Origin: Streptomyces calvus
GTDB lineage: Bacteria; Actinomycetota; Actinomycetes; Streptomycetales; Streptomycetaceae
Length of the DNA: 64,000 nucleotides
Direction: 5' to 3'
Assembly (NCBI RefSeq): GCF_006782915.1
Contig: NZ_VCNP01000027.1
Location: forward strand, 21,422 to 85,421
A program made the translations under genes and the position numbers. Of the stretch, positions 16,566 through 24,049 are shown in pieces (the stretch's first letter is position 1; every line of letters begins with the position of its first letter). The notes under the pieces are model-generated. The model ran no database searches. It had not been told where the DNA came from and saw nothing but the letters and a program-made list of their open reading frames with translations.

Positions 16566-16638
16566 CGTCGTTGGAGTACCGCGCGGCACGGTAACGGCCT
16601 GCGCGCAGAGCGTCGTTGGTTGCAGGCCCCGTGCCCGG

Positions 16639-17259
16639 TCAGGTGTTCCGGGGCGGTGCCGGTCGGGGGGCCGGGGGCAGGGGTGTGCGTTCGGGGGAGG
16701 TCTGGAAGGACTGGATCATGAGGGCGGCGAAGCGCCGGGAGGCGGCCTGCCGCGTGGCCGTCGACGTGGCGTGCAGGCCGCGGTGGGCCTGGAGCAGCAG
16801 GATCAGGTCGTCCGGGACGAAGTCGGGGCGCAGGTCGCCGGTCCGCTGCGCGCGACGGGCCAGTTCGGCGAGGGAGCCGAGCATCTGCGCGCGGTCCGCG
16901 GCGAAGTCCATCGCGTCCGGGTAGGCCGCCATGAACGCCTCGGTGAATCCCAGGCTGTGGATGTGCAGTTCGCAGGTCTTCTCGATCACGCGGCGGTAGC
17001 CCCGCCACGGGTCAGGGTCGGCGAGCCCTTCCGCGACGACGGCGTGGCACGCCCGCACCTCTTCGGCGAAGACCTCGCAGACCAGTGTCCGCTTGGTCGG
17101 GAACCGGCGGTACAGGGTGGCGGGGCCCACGCCGGCGTGCCGGGCGATCTCGCGCATCGGGACGTCCAGGCCCTCGGTGGCGAACAGCGTGCGCGCGGCC
17201 CGGACGATGCGCTCACGGTTGTCGACGGCGTCGGAGCGCAGAGGGTGAGGCAAAGGCAC
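16639..17259 (-). CDS. TetR-family transcriptional regulator
   Basis: About 206 residues. The helix-turn-helix (EGLDVPMREIARHAGVGPAT, then LYRRFPTKRTLV) occupies about residues 20-65. The C-terminal domain resembles the TetR_C subgroup often paired with oxidoreductases; the tail is Pro-rich (PLPPAPRPAPP). I choose GTG 17259, with GAGAGG five bases upstream; GTG 17265 and TTG 17283 are alternatives. It is divergent from a quinone-oxidoreductase gene, with a GC-rich palindrome between. Confidence 0.87.
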   Translation of the reverse strand: MPLPHPLRSDAVDNRERIVRAARTLFATEGLDVPMREIARHAGVGPATLYRRFPTKRTLVCEVFAEEVRACHAVVAEGLADPDPWRGYRRVIEKTCELHIHSLGFTEAFMAAYPDAMDFAADRAQMLGSLAELARRAQRTGDLRPDFVPDDLILLLQAHRGLHATSTATRQAASRRFAALMIQSFQTSPERTPLPPAPRPAPPRNT

Positions 17260-17285
17260 GGTCACCTCTCTCACTTTAGCCAAAT

Positions 17286-17299
17286 GGACGGGGCCGTCC
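17286..17299. promoter_or_regulatory. palindrome, likely TetR operator
   Basis: GGACGG, GG, CCGTCC: a perfect 6-base-arm palindrome, 27 bases upstream of the TetR start and about 87 bases upstream of the oxidoreductase start. A related element, GTCCGAGGAC, follows at about 17306-17315. Confidence 0.5.
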
Positions 17300-17385
17300 G
17301 TTAGCGTCCGAGGACGTCGGACCCGGCCGTCCTCAGCGCCCGGCCCGCCTGCTTCCCCCGTTCCTCCTCATGACTGGAGCCGATT

Positions 17386-18342
17386 GTGAAGGCAGTAGCG
17401 ATCCAGAGGTTCGGCAGCCCGGAAGGGCTGACCGTGACCGACCTCCCGGACCCGGTTCCCGCCGCCGGACAGGTGCTGATCGCCACCGGGGCGATCGGCG
17501 TCGGCGGGGTCGACGCCGTGATCCGCCGGGGCACCGTCACCGGCCCCGGCTTCGCCGAGGGCCACGTGCCCGGCAGCGAGGTCGCGGGAACCGTGACGGC
17601 GGTGGGTCACGGCGTCGACCCGTCGTGGACCGGCCGCCGCGTGTGGGCGTTCACCGGTCTGGGCGGCGGCTACGCGGAACAGGCCCTCGCCCCCGTCGAA
17701 GAGATCCTTCCGCTGCCCGCGGACCTGTCCGACGCGGACGCGGTGACGCTGGGCAGTTCGGGAGTCGTGGCGCATTTCGCGCTGTCGCACGCGCACTTCA
17801 CGGCCGGTGAGTCGGTGCTGGTGCGCGGCGCGGCCGGCAGCCTCGGCGTCATGACGGTCCAGCTCGCGGCCCGGGGCGGCGCCGGGGCGGTGGCGGTCAC
17901 GACGTCCTCGGCGGAGCGCGGCGACCGGCTGCGCGGGCTCGGCGCGACCCATGTGCTGGACCGTGCCGGCGACGGCGACGGCCCCGGCTCGTACGACGTC
18001 GTCATCGACGTGGTGGCCGGTGCGGACCTGCCGTCGTTCGTCGACCGGCTCGGCCCGAACGGGCGCATGGTGGCCGTCGGCATCGTCGGCGGTTACCCTC
18101 CGGCCGACTTCGGCGCGCGCCTGCTGGCGGCGTTCCGGAAGTCGGTGTCGTTCGCCACGTTCAGCGCGGACACCGTGCGCGTGTCGGACCGGCAGGCCGT
18201 GCGGGCCGAGCAGTTCGACGCGGCGGCTCGCGGCGAACTGCGGTCGGTCGTGCACGAGGTGCTGCCGCTGGAGCAGGCCCCGCTGGCCCACCGGAAGATG
18301 GACGCCGGTGAGGTGTTCGGCCGGATCGTCCTGACGCCGTAG
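17386..18342 (+). CDS. MDR-type NADPH:quinone oxidoreductase
   Basis: A 318-residue zinc-free medium-chain dehydrogenase/reductase of the QOR class, reducing quinones or other electrophilic carbonyls with NADPH. The GroES-like part spans about 1-125 (GHVPGSEVAGTVTAVG). The Rossmann part has VLVRGAAGSLGVMTVQLA in place of the usual AAGGVG motif. The structural-zinc cysteines are absent, as in QORs. The GTG start is at 17386. It is probably controlled by the divergent TetR protein. The substrate is unknown. Confidence 0.88.
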   Translation: MKAVAIQRFGSPEGLTVTDLPDPVPAAGQVLIATGAIGVGGVDAVIRRGTVTGPGFAEGHVPGSEVAGTVTAVGHGVDPSWTGRRVWAFTGLGGGYAEQALAPVEEILPLPADLSDADAVTLGSSGVVAHFALSHAHFTAGESVLVRGAAGSLGVMTVQLAARGGAGAVAVTTSSAERGDRLRGLGATHVLDRAGDGDGPGSYDVVIDVVAGADLPSFVDRLGPNGRMVAVGIVGGYPPADFGARLLAAFRKSVSFATFSADTVRVSDRQAVRAEQFDAAARGELRSVVHEVLPLEQAPLAHRKMDAGEVFGRIVLTP

Positions 18343-18370
18343 CCGGTACGGCCGCGCGGCCCGCCCCGGG

Positions 18371-19606
18371 TCAGCGGGAGCGGCGGTTGCGCCACCAGGT
18401 GACCAGCCACAGCACGTTGACCCCGCCGAGGACGACCAGGACCGCCAGCGCGTCGGCGTTGCCCGCGAGGCCGTGCTCCGGCCCCAGTCCGCGCGCCGCG
18501 CCGACCAGCAGCGCGATGTCGAGGGGCAGGGTGACGGCCGCCATGAACGCCAGGCAGGCCGCCGTGCCGGCCACCAGGACGACGCTGTACAGGCGCACCG
18601 CGCGCCGCTCGTGCGGCGGCAGCCGGCGGCTCGGGTCGTCCGCCCGGTCGGCGCGCCGTACGGCGCCGGGCCGCAGTGGGCGGGTCAGCCGCCGGAACCG
18701 GTACCGGGCGTAGGCGAGTCCGTCGCCGTACAGGTCCCGGCACCCGGTGAGGTCCTGCAGCACGAAGTACAGGTCGGTGCGGGTGAACACCATGCACTGG
18801 AACGGCAGGGGCAGCAGGGCCAGCAGCAGGGCGGCGGCCAGCAGCCGGTGGGCCGTGGTCCCGGCGTCGGTCGCGGCGAGGACCAGGAGCAGGCACGAGG
18901 CGACGGACAGGTTCAGGGCGATACCGGCCAGGTAGGCCGTCAACCGGTGCCGTCGGGGCGCGAGTTCGATGCCGCTGATGTCGGTCTGCATGACGAGGAA
19001 CTGCAGCCGGGTGCCCAGCCGCATCCGCCCCGGCACACCCGCGGCGCGCGCGGTGACCAGGTGCGCCAGCTCGTGCGCCAGCAGCAGCGTCCACCCGGCC
19101 GCCGCCCCGCTGAGCAGCACCACGCTGCCGTGCGGGCTCCACAGCAGGTCGCGGTGGCCCGGGAGCAGGTCGGGACGGCGGACCAGGACGACGACGGCGG
19201 CCGCCAGCAGCAACGCGACGAGCACCGGGAGCGCCGGGTGCAGGGAGAGACGGACGTGGTGCGGGCGCAGCCAGGGCAGTGACGCGCGCGCCGGTACCGG
19301 GTCCGGAACCGGACGGTCGCCGATGCGCGCCACGAATCCCAGCGCGGTCAGATCCGCGACGAACTCGGTGATCTCGAACTCCTCACCGGTCTCCTCCCGC
19401 AGCAGCTCCGCCGTGCGGGCCACGCTCCGTCCCTCGCCGAGGAGTTCCACCGCCCGGGCCCCGGCCGCCGGCAGGGCGACGAAGGTCCGGGTGCTCATGC
19501 GGCCCACGATCCACTCGTCCCGGTCGCGCCGCACGGCCAGGTCGTGCAGCTCGACACGCGTCGAGGGTCCGATCCGCGGCACGTCGTGGGCGGTGGCGTC
19601 CGTCAC
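18371..19606 (-). CDS. M50-type membrane metallopeptidase with PqqD-like N-terminus
   Basis: A 411-residue multi-pass protein similar to the peptide zinc metalloproteases found in modified-peptide clusters (YydH-like). Residues 16-97 form a small winged-helix-like domain (PqqD/RRE-like pattern: LAVRRDRDEWIVGR, ALPAAGARAVELLGEG). The zinc motif HELAH is at 178-182, in a transmembrane segment, and FTRTDLYFVLQDL near 274-286 supplies the family's third-ligand region. About six to seven hydrophobic segments are present. The GTG start overlaps the thiF-like stop (GTGA), so the two are co-translated. It probably cleaves or exports the modified product of the locus. Confidence 0.82.
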   Translation of the reverse strand: MTDATAHDVPRIGPSTRVELHDLAVRRDRDEWIVGRMSTRTFVALPAAGARAVELLGEGRSVARTAELLREETGEEFEITEFVADLTALGFVARIGDRPVPDPVPARASLPWLRPHHVRLSLHPALPVLVALLLAAAVVVLVRRPDLLPGHRDLLWSPHGSVVLLSGAAAGWTLLLAHELAHLVTARAAGVPGRMRLGTRLQFLVMQTDISGIELAPRRHRLTAYLAGIALNLSVASCLLLVLAATDAGTTAHRLLAAALLLALLPLPFQCMVFTRTDLYFVLQDLTGCRDLYGDGLAYARYRFRRLTRPLRPGAVRRADRADDPSRRLPPHERRAVRLYSVVLVAGTAACLAFMAAVTLPLDIALLVGAARGLGPEHGLAGNADALAVLVVLGGVNVLWLVTWWRNRRSR

Positions 19607-21198
19607 GAGGAGGCTCCGCCCGAGGGCGGGGGCGGGGCGGACGCAGGGGCCGGTGCGGTCGTATCGGGTGCCGGTGCCGTCGTATCGGGTGCCGGTGCCG
19701 TCGTATCGGAGTCGGCTGCCGGTACGGCCGGTTCCGGTACCGGTGCCGTCGTATTGGGGTCGGGTGCCGGTGCTGCCGGTTCGGCTGCCGGTACGGCCGG
19801 TTCCGGTACCGGTGCCGTCGTATCGGAGTCGGCTGCCGGTACTTCCGGTGCCGGTGCCGGTGCTGCCGGTTCGGGTGCCGGTACGGCCCGTTTGGTTGAC
19901 GGTTTCGTTCCGCAGGCCGGGCAGTGGGGGCGTCTCGGTGTGCGCTGCATGACCGGGTCGCCGGGCATCATCAGGTTGAGGCCGAAGCGGCAGCCGGCGT
20001 CCATGCGCGGCACGTCGCACAGCAGGGCGAGGGCGGCGTGGGCCAGCAGGCTGCCGGACAGGCCCGCGGTCACGGCGTTGACCGGGTTCCACGGCATACG
20101 GGGCGAGGCGACGTCCTCGTCCTGGCCGGGCGCGAGCCGCAGATCACGCCGTTCGGCCTCGGCGTCGCGCAGGCACACCCAGCACGCGCTCCGGCCGGGC
20201 CGGAACATCCCGACGCTCACCAGCGGGCCGCGGTAGCCGGCCTCGGCCCAGGGCGTGCCGGTGGCCAGGCAGACCTGGTTCGCCCAGCGGCGGATCGCGG
20301 CGGGACGGTCGGCGGCCAGCAGCAGCACGTCGTACCGCGGTCCGGCGACGGAACCACCGCGAACGGAGGTGCCGGAACCACCGGAGGCGGGCCGGCCGGA
20401 CGCGGACGGGCCGAAGCCGTCGGCGGTGGCGGGGCCGAGGTTGCCGGAGGTGGCGGTGGCGAGGTTGCCGGAGGTGGCGGGGCCGAGGTTGCCGTGGGTT
20501 CCGGTCAGCAGGTCCTCGAGGTCCGCCGGGCCGCGTACCTCGCGCCGCTCGCCGGTGACCGTGGTGTGCGGGTTCAGCGCGCGCAGCGCCCGCAGCGCCG
20601 CGTCGATCTTCGGCGTACCGAGGTCCTGTTCGCGGTAGAGGGTCTGCCGGTTGAGGTTGGACAGTTCGACGACGTCCGGTTCGACACAGTGCAGCCGGCC
20701 CACGCCGGAGGCCACCAGGTCCCGCGCGGCGGCTCCGCCGGTGCCTCCGACGCCCACCAGCAGGACCCGGGCACGGCGCAGCCGCAGCTGCGGCTCCCAG
20801 GGGTTCTGCCGGGGCTGGAGGTCCATCCAGCGCATCAGGGTCATGCCCCTGCCGTACCGTTCGCGTTCCCGCTCGGACAGCTCCGGCGGCGGGACGGCGC
20901 CGGCGTCCTCCACGTAACCGGCCGCGGTCAGGTCCGTCATGGCCTGGACGATGTCCTCGGCCGGCAGCCGCAGGTGCGGATGGCGCCGGGACACCTCGGC
21001 GACGACGTCGGCGCCGGTGCGTGTGCCGTCCATGGCCTCGACCAGCGTCCACACCCAGCCGTCGGGATCCTTCACCTCGGCGCCGATGCCGTGGACGACG
21101 CTGCCGATCCGTACGTGGCCGTCGACCGTCCGGTAGGCGCGGTGCTCCGGCTTGACCCGAGGCCGTCGCATGCTGTGCACCGTCATCTTCGCGCCCAT
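19603..21198 (-). CDS. ThiF/E1-like adenylyltransferase with PqqD-like N-terminal domain
   Basis: About 531 residues. Residues 10-100 form a PqqD-like leader-binding domain (RTVDGHVRIG; GIGAEV; WTLVEAMDGTRTGADVV). The E1 domain starts near 130: nucleotide loop LLVGVGGTGG (about 147-155), EPDVVELSNLNRQTLY with D175, N181 and R184, and DLGTPK with K197. Two zinc Cys pairs are present, CWVC (339/342) and CPAC (426/429). By family it activates a C-terminal carboxylate as an acyl-AMP (compare MoeB, MccB, PaaA). Oddities are an insert of 8-residue repeats near 236-260 and a 95-residue Pro/Ala/Thr tail. The start may be ATG 21186 instead. Confidence 0.85.
   Translation of the reverse strand: MGAKMTVHSMRRPRVKPEHRAYRTVDGHVRIGSVVHGIGAEVKDPDGWVWTLVEAMDGTRTGADVVAEVSRRHPHLRLPAEDIVQAMTDLTAAGYVEDAGAVPPPELSERERERYGRGMTLMRWMDLQPRQNPWEPQLRLRRARVLLVGVGGTGGAAARDLVASGVGRLHCVEPDVVELSNLNRQTLYREQDLGTPKIDAALRALRALNPHTTVTGERREVRGPADLEDLLTGTHGNLGPATSGNLATATSGNLGPATADGFGPSASGRPASGGSGTSVRGGSVAGPRYDVLLLAADRPAAIRRWANQVCLATGTPWAEAGYRGPLVSVGMFRPGRSACWVCLRDAEAERRDLRLAPGQDEDVASPRMPWNPVNAVTAGLSGSLLAHAALALLCDVPRMDAGCRFGLNLMMPGDPVMQRTPRRPHCPACGTKPSTKRAVPAPEPAAPAPAPEVPAADSDTTAPVPEPAVPAAEPAAPAPDPNTTAPVPEPAVPAADSDTTAPAPDTTAPAPDTTAPAPASAPPPPSGGASS
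19640..19900. repeat. repeats encoding the Pro/Ala tail of the E1-like protein
   Basis: Imperfect units of 15 to 60 bases built from GCCGGTACGGCCGGTTCC, GGTGCCGTCGTATCGG and related strings, including a 21-base unit repeated at about 19670-19710. All are in frame and code for APAPDTTAP / VPEPAVPAADSDTTAP-type units in the leftward gene. Such tracts expand and contract easily. Confidence 0.75.
20441..20488. repeat. 24-bp tandem repeat inside the E1-like gene
   Basis: Copies beginning TTGCCGGAGGTGGCGG at 20441 and 20465, with the next unit starting at 20489 and a partial copy before 20441. In the leftward frame they code for the octapeptides GNLGPATS / GNLATATS, an insertion in the adenylation domain between the Lys region and the next beta strand. 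Confidence 0.75.
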
Positions 21199-21311
21199 CT
21201 CGTCAACACCAACTGCCCCATGGAAAAAGGACGTTGACAACTGTGACCGGGTCGGCGGAGGGTGACAAGAGCACATCGGAACGTCGCACTTCACCACCGG
21301 AAGGACGTGCC
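21199..21311. promoter_or_regulatory. divergent promoter region of the E1-like and peptide genes
   Basis: 113 bases between the leftward E1-like start and the rightward peptide start. It holds TTGACA at 21234-21239, a perfect -35 hexamer for the rightward direction, although I see no convincing -10 at 17 bases. It also holds the relatively AT-rich CATGGAAAAAGGACGTTG. GGAAGGA at about 21299-21305, six bases from the peptide ATG, is a strong ribosome binding site. Confidence 0.5.
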
Positions 21312-21389
21312 ATGCCGAACAAGATCGAGATCCGTCCGCTGGACAAGAAGGAGACCACCGGCGACAGCGGTGGCAACGGCGGCTCCTGA
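21312..21389 (+). CDS. 25-residue candidate precursor peptide
   Basis: A short gene with ATG 21312 and TGA 21387-21389 behind a strong ribosome binding site (GGAAGGA plus six bases). The product begins MPNKIEIRPL, is charged in the middle (DKKE), and ends GDSGGNGGS, a flexible Gly-rich tail. It diverges from the ThiF-like gene and ends 12 bases before the carboxypeptidase start, so it is in an operon with that enzyme. It has no Cys and no membrane segment. I infer that it is the substrate, with an N-terminal leader read by the PqqD-like domains and a C-terminus activated by the E1-like enzyme. No known precursor family is recognised. Confidence 0.65.
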   Translation: MPNKIEIRPLDKKETTGDSGGNGGS

Positions 21390-21401
21390 GACAGCACGCG
21401 C

Positions 21402-22700
21402 ATGACGGACCGCTACCCGACGGTCGCGGAAACCACCGAGTCGGCGCGGCGGCTGCTCGCCCAATTCCCGGGGGCCGGCCGCCTGCGCCGGATCGGAACG
21501 TCCCGCGGCGGCCGTCCCCTCCGGATGCTGTCCGTGGGACACGGACCGCGTCACGTCCTGGTGGTCGCCCGGCCGCACCCCGACGAGCCGGTCGGCTCCG
21601 CGACCGCGCTCGCCCTCGCCGAGCAGGTGGCGCGCGGTGACGGGCCGTCCGCGGCGACCGACCCCGCCGCCGTCACCTGGGACTTCGTCCTCTGCCTCGA
21701 CCCGGACGGCGCCGCGCTGAGCGAGGGGATCGAAGCGGCGACAGCCGGCCCGGACCGCACCCTGGAGCGCTACTACCGCGCGGCTTTCCGTCCGGTCGCG
21801 GCGGAGCAGCCGGAGTGGGCGCCGATCGAGGGACGCCAACTTCCCGAGAGCCGGGCGCTGTTCGACGTGATCGACGAGCTGCGGCCGTTCCTGCAGTGCT
21901 CGCTGCACAATGTCGACGCGGGCGGCAGCTGGGTCCAGCTGACCCGTGGCCTGCCCGGGCTCGCCGGGCCGTTCCAGGCGTCCGCCGACGACGTCGGCAT
22001 CCCGGTCCAGCACGGCACGTTCGACGCCCTGTACTGGGAGAACCCCAGCCCCGGCATCCATGTCCTGCCCCCGCCGGACAGTGCCGCCCGCCTGGCGGCG
22101 GGATCGGAGAACATCGGCCTGTCCACCTGGTGCGCGCCCGCGCGGTACGGCGGCGTCACAGCCATCGTCGAAGTGCCCCTGTGGGCCACCGACATGGCCG
22201 ACGACCCGGCCCCGCACCCGGCGGCCGGCCACGTCCTGCGTGACCTGTCCGCGCTGGTGCGGGAGGGCGGACGGCAGGTGACCGCCGTCCTCGACAAGGC
22301 CCGCGGATTCCTGCCGCCGCCCGAGGACAGCGCGCCCCGGCGCGTGCTGGAGTGGATGGCCGGCGGCCTCTACGACCTGGTCGCCGACTCCTGGACACCT
22401 CTGGCACGGCAGGCCGCCGACCGCTCCCGCCCGCTGACGACGGCCGAGGTGTGCCCGCTGGACGTCGTGGCCCGCCGCCAGCCGCTGCGCGCGGCGGGGC
22501 TCCTGCTGAGGCTGCTCGAGGCGGCGGACGACCCCGCGGCCCCGGCCCTGCACGACGAACTCGCCGGCCTCTTCACCACCTGGTGCACGGACTTCGCACA
22601 CGCCCTGCGGCTGCGCCCGGTGCCCGTGCCCCACCAGGTGGAACACCAGAGGCGTACGGTCGTGGCGGCCGCGGAGAGCGCGCTGGCGACCGCCGGCTGA
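21402..22700 (+). CDS. M14-type zinc carboxypeptidase
   Basis: A 432-residue soluble metallo-carboxypeptidase, with no signal peptide, so it acts in the cytosol. Zinc ligands are H59 and E62 (ARPHPDEPVG) and H169 (SLHNVDAGG); the general base is probably E257 in AIVEVPLW. DPDGAAL (about 100) stands where many members have NPDG. After about 300 residues the C-terminal part is helical and family-specific. ATG 21402 follows the peptide gene by 12 bases. I infer that it trims the C-terminus of the modified peptide, or hydrolyses an amide link made by the E1-like enzyme. Confidence 0.82.
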   Translation: MTDRYPTVAETTESARRLLAQFPGAGRLRRIGTSRGGRPLRMLSVGHGPRHVLVVARPHPDEPVGSATALALAEQVARGDGPSAATDPAAVTWDFVLCLDPDGAALSEGIEAATAGPDRTLERYYRAAFRPVAAEQPEWAPIEGRQLPESRALFDVIDELRPFLQCSLHNVDAGGSWVQLTRGLPGLAGPFQASADDVGIPVQHGTFDALYWENPSPGIHVLPPPDSAARLAAGSENIGLSTWCAPARYGGVTAIVEVPLWATDMADDPAPHPAAGHVLRDLSALVREGGRQVTAVLDKARGFLPPPEDSAPRRVLEWMAGGLYDLVADSWTPLARQAADRSRPLTTAEVCPLDVVARRQPLRAAGLLLRLLEAADDPAAPALHDELAGLFTTWCTDFAHALRLRPVPVPHQVEHQRRTVVAAAESALATAG

Positions 22701-22831
22701 ACGGACGACAGCCCCGCCTCGCGCCTCCCTCCCCTCCTCCTCCCCCTGCCGGGCGTGCAGGCCGGACCGGCGACCACACCCCCTGCCCACACCCACACCC
22801 ACACCCGCAGCACCCACACCGCCTCACCGCC

Positions 22832-23821
22832 TCACCGCCCCAGCAGATGCCGCCCCCGCGCCGTCAGCCGGTGCATGACATGCAACCCGGCGCGTTCACT
22901 GGCGACGAGCCCGGCGTCCCTGAGTACCGTCAGGTGGCCGCTGACCGACGACGCCGGCAGGGCCAGGCGCGCCGCCACGTCACCGGTGGTGCGGGTGGTC
23001 GCCAGGGCCGCCAGCACCCGTGCCCGGTTCGTCCCGAGCAGCCGCGCGAGCGCGGCGTCCTGACGGTCCGTGTGCGGCGGTCCCGGCGGATCGTCCGGGT
23101 GCAGCGGGTAGACCACGACGGGAGGCAGCCGGGGGTCGGCTATGGCCACGGGCCGGGTGTGGCAGAAGTAGGAGGGGATCAGGCGCAGTCCCCGTCCCCG
23201 CAGGTGGATGGTGCGGTCCACGGGGTACGGGGCGCTGAGGACGGGGTCCCGCCACACGAAGGGCGTGAACGAGGCGAACACCGCCCCGAGTCCTCCTTCG
23301 AGCGCTTCCATGCGCCGTGCGCGGTCGGCCGCGCCGGTGGCCTCGACCTCGCTCCAGTCGGGTGCGAGCAGGCTGCCGTGGACGTGGTGCAGGGCGTGCG
23401 CGACGTCGTCGAGCAGCGCGCGGTCGCCGGCGGCCAGGCGGCGCGTCCACGCGGGCAGGGGCCGGTGGCGCGACGCCTCGCGCAACTCCCGCTCCAGCCG
23501 GGCGGGCGGGGTCTCGCGGAGCACGCGCAGGCCGACGGCGAGCCCTTCCTCCGACTCGGCCGGAGTGAGGAAGTCCGGCCAGTACGAGGCGTCGGACGGG
23601 GCGAGATCGTTCAGCAGCCGGAAGGCACCGCGCACTTCGGCCCGCCGGACACGTTCCCGCGCACGGCCGCGCCACGCGCGCAGCCGGGCCGGGAGCCGGT
23701 CCGCCGGGGTGGCCAGGACGTGCAGGCCGAGGATGGCCTCCCACATGGGGTCCGGTGAGCGGGCGAACCGCACGTGGCGGAAGTCGGCGTGGGTGAAGTG
23801 GATGCTGAGCGTTCCGGCCAT
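22832..23821 (-). CDS. ArsR-like winged-helix regulator with large N-terminal domain
   Basis: A 329-residue protein. The first 240 residues resemble the DUF5937-type domain found in Streptomyces regulators (SIHFTHADFRHVRFARSPDP, SYFCHTRPVAI). The last 70 form an ArsR-like winged helix (ARVLAALATTRTTGDVAARL, then LPASSVSGHLTVLRDAGLV). There are no obvious metal-binding cysteines. The start is ATG 23821. It is divergent from a secreted M23 peptidase gene 228 bases away, which could be a target. Confidence 0.8.
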   Translation of the reverse strand: MAGTLSIHFTHADFRHVRFARSPDPMWEAILGLHVLATPADRLPARLRAWRGRARERVRRAEVRGAFRLLNDLAPSDASYWPDFLTPAESEEGLAVGLRVLRETPPARLERELREASRHRPLPAWTRRLAAGDRALLDDVAHALHHVHGSLLAPDWSEVEATGAADRARRMEALEGGLGAVFASFTPFVWRDPVLSAPYPVDRTIHLRGRGLRLIPSYFCHTRPVAIADPRLPPVVVYPLHPDDPPGPPHTDRQDAALARLLGTNRARVLAALATTRTTGDVAARLALPASSVSGHLTVLRDAGLVASERAGLHVMHRLTARGRHLLGR

Positions 23822-24049
23822 GCCTGCGATGAAACAGGCTTCGGGTGTCCTGCGGAAGGCCGGTTCCCGCGCTCCGCGGAACGGGGGCTGCCTGCGGTTT
23901 TCGACTGGAACGGAAAAGCTCCGGATATGACATGAACACGCCCCTCTACACTGCGGTGCCGCGACGCGAACCGTCGCGCGTGCGCCCGCGTCCTCCGCCC
24001 GGCGCTCCACCCGAGCGCCGGCCCAGCACCCGTCGAAGGGCTCCGTGCC

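Noticed and set aside
19640..19900. CRISPR array or separate repeat protein gene
   Set aside because: The repeats are in frame with the E1-like gene and encode its Pro/Ala tail; there are no unique spacers.
22788..22855. CRISPR-like run of CCCACA and CCTCACCG units
   Set aside because: The units are 6 to 9 bases with no spacers; it is simple-sequence DNA at a gene end.
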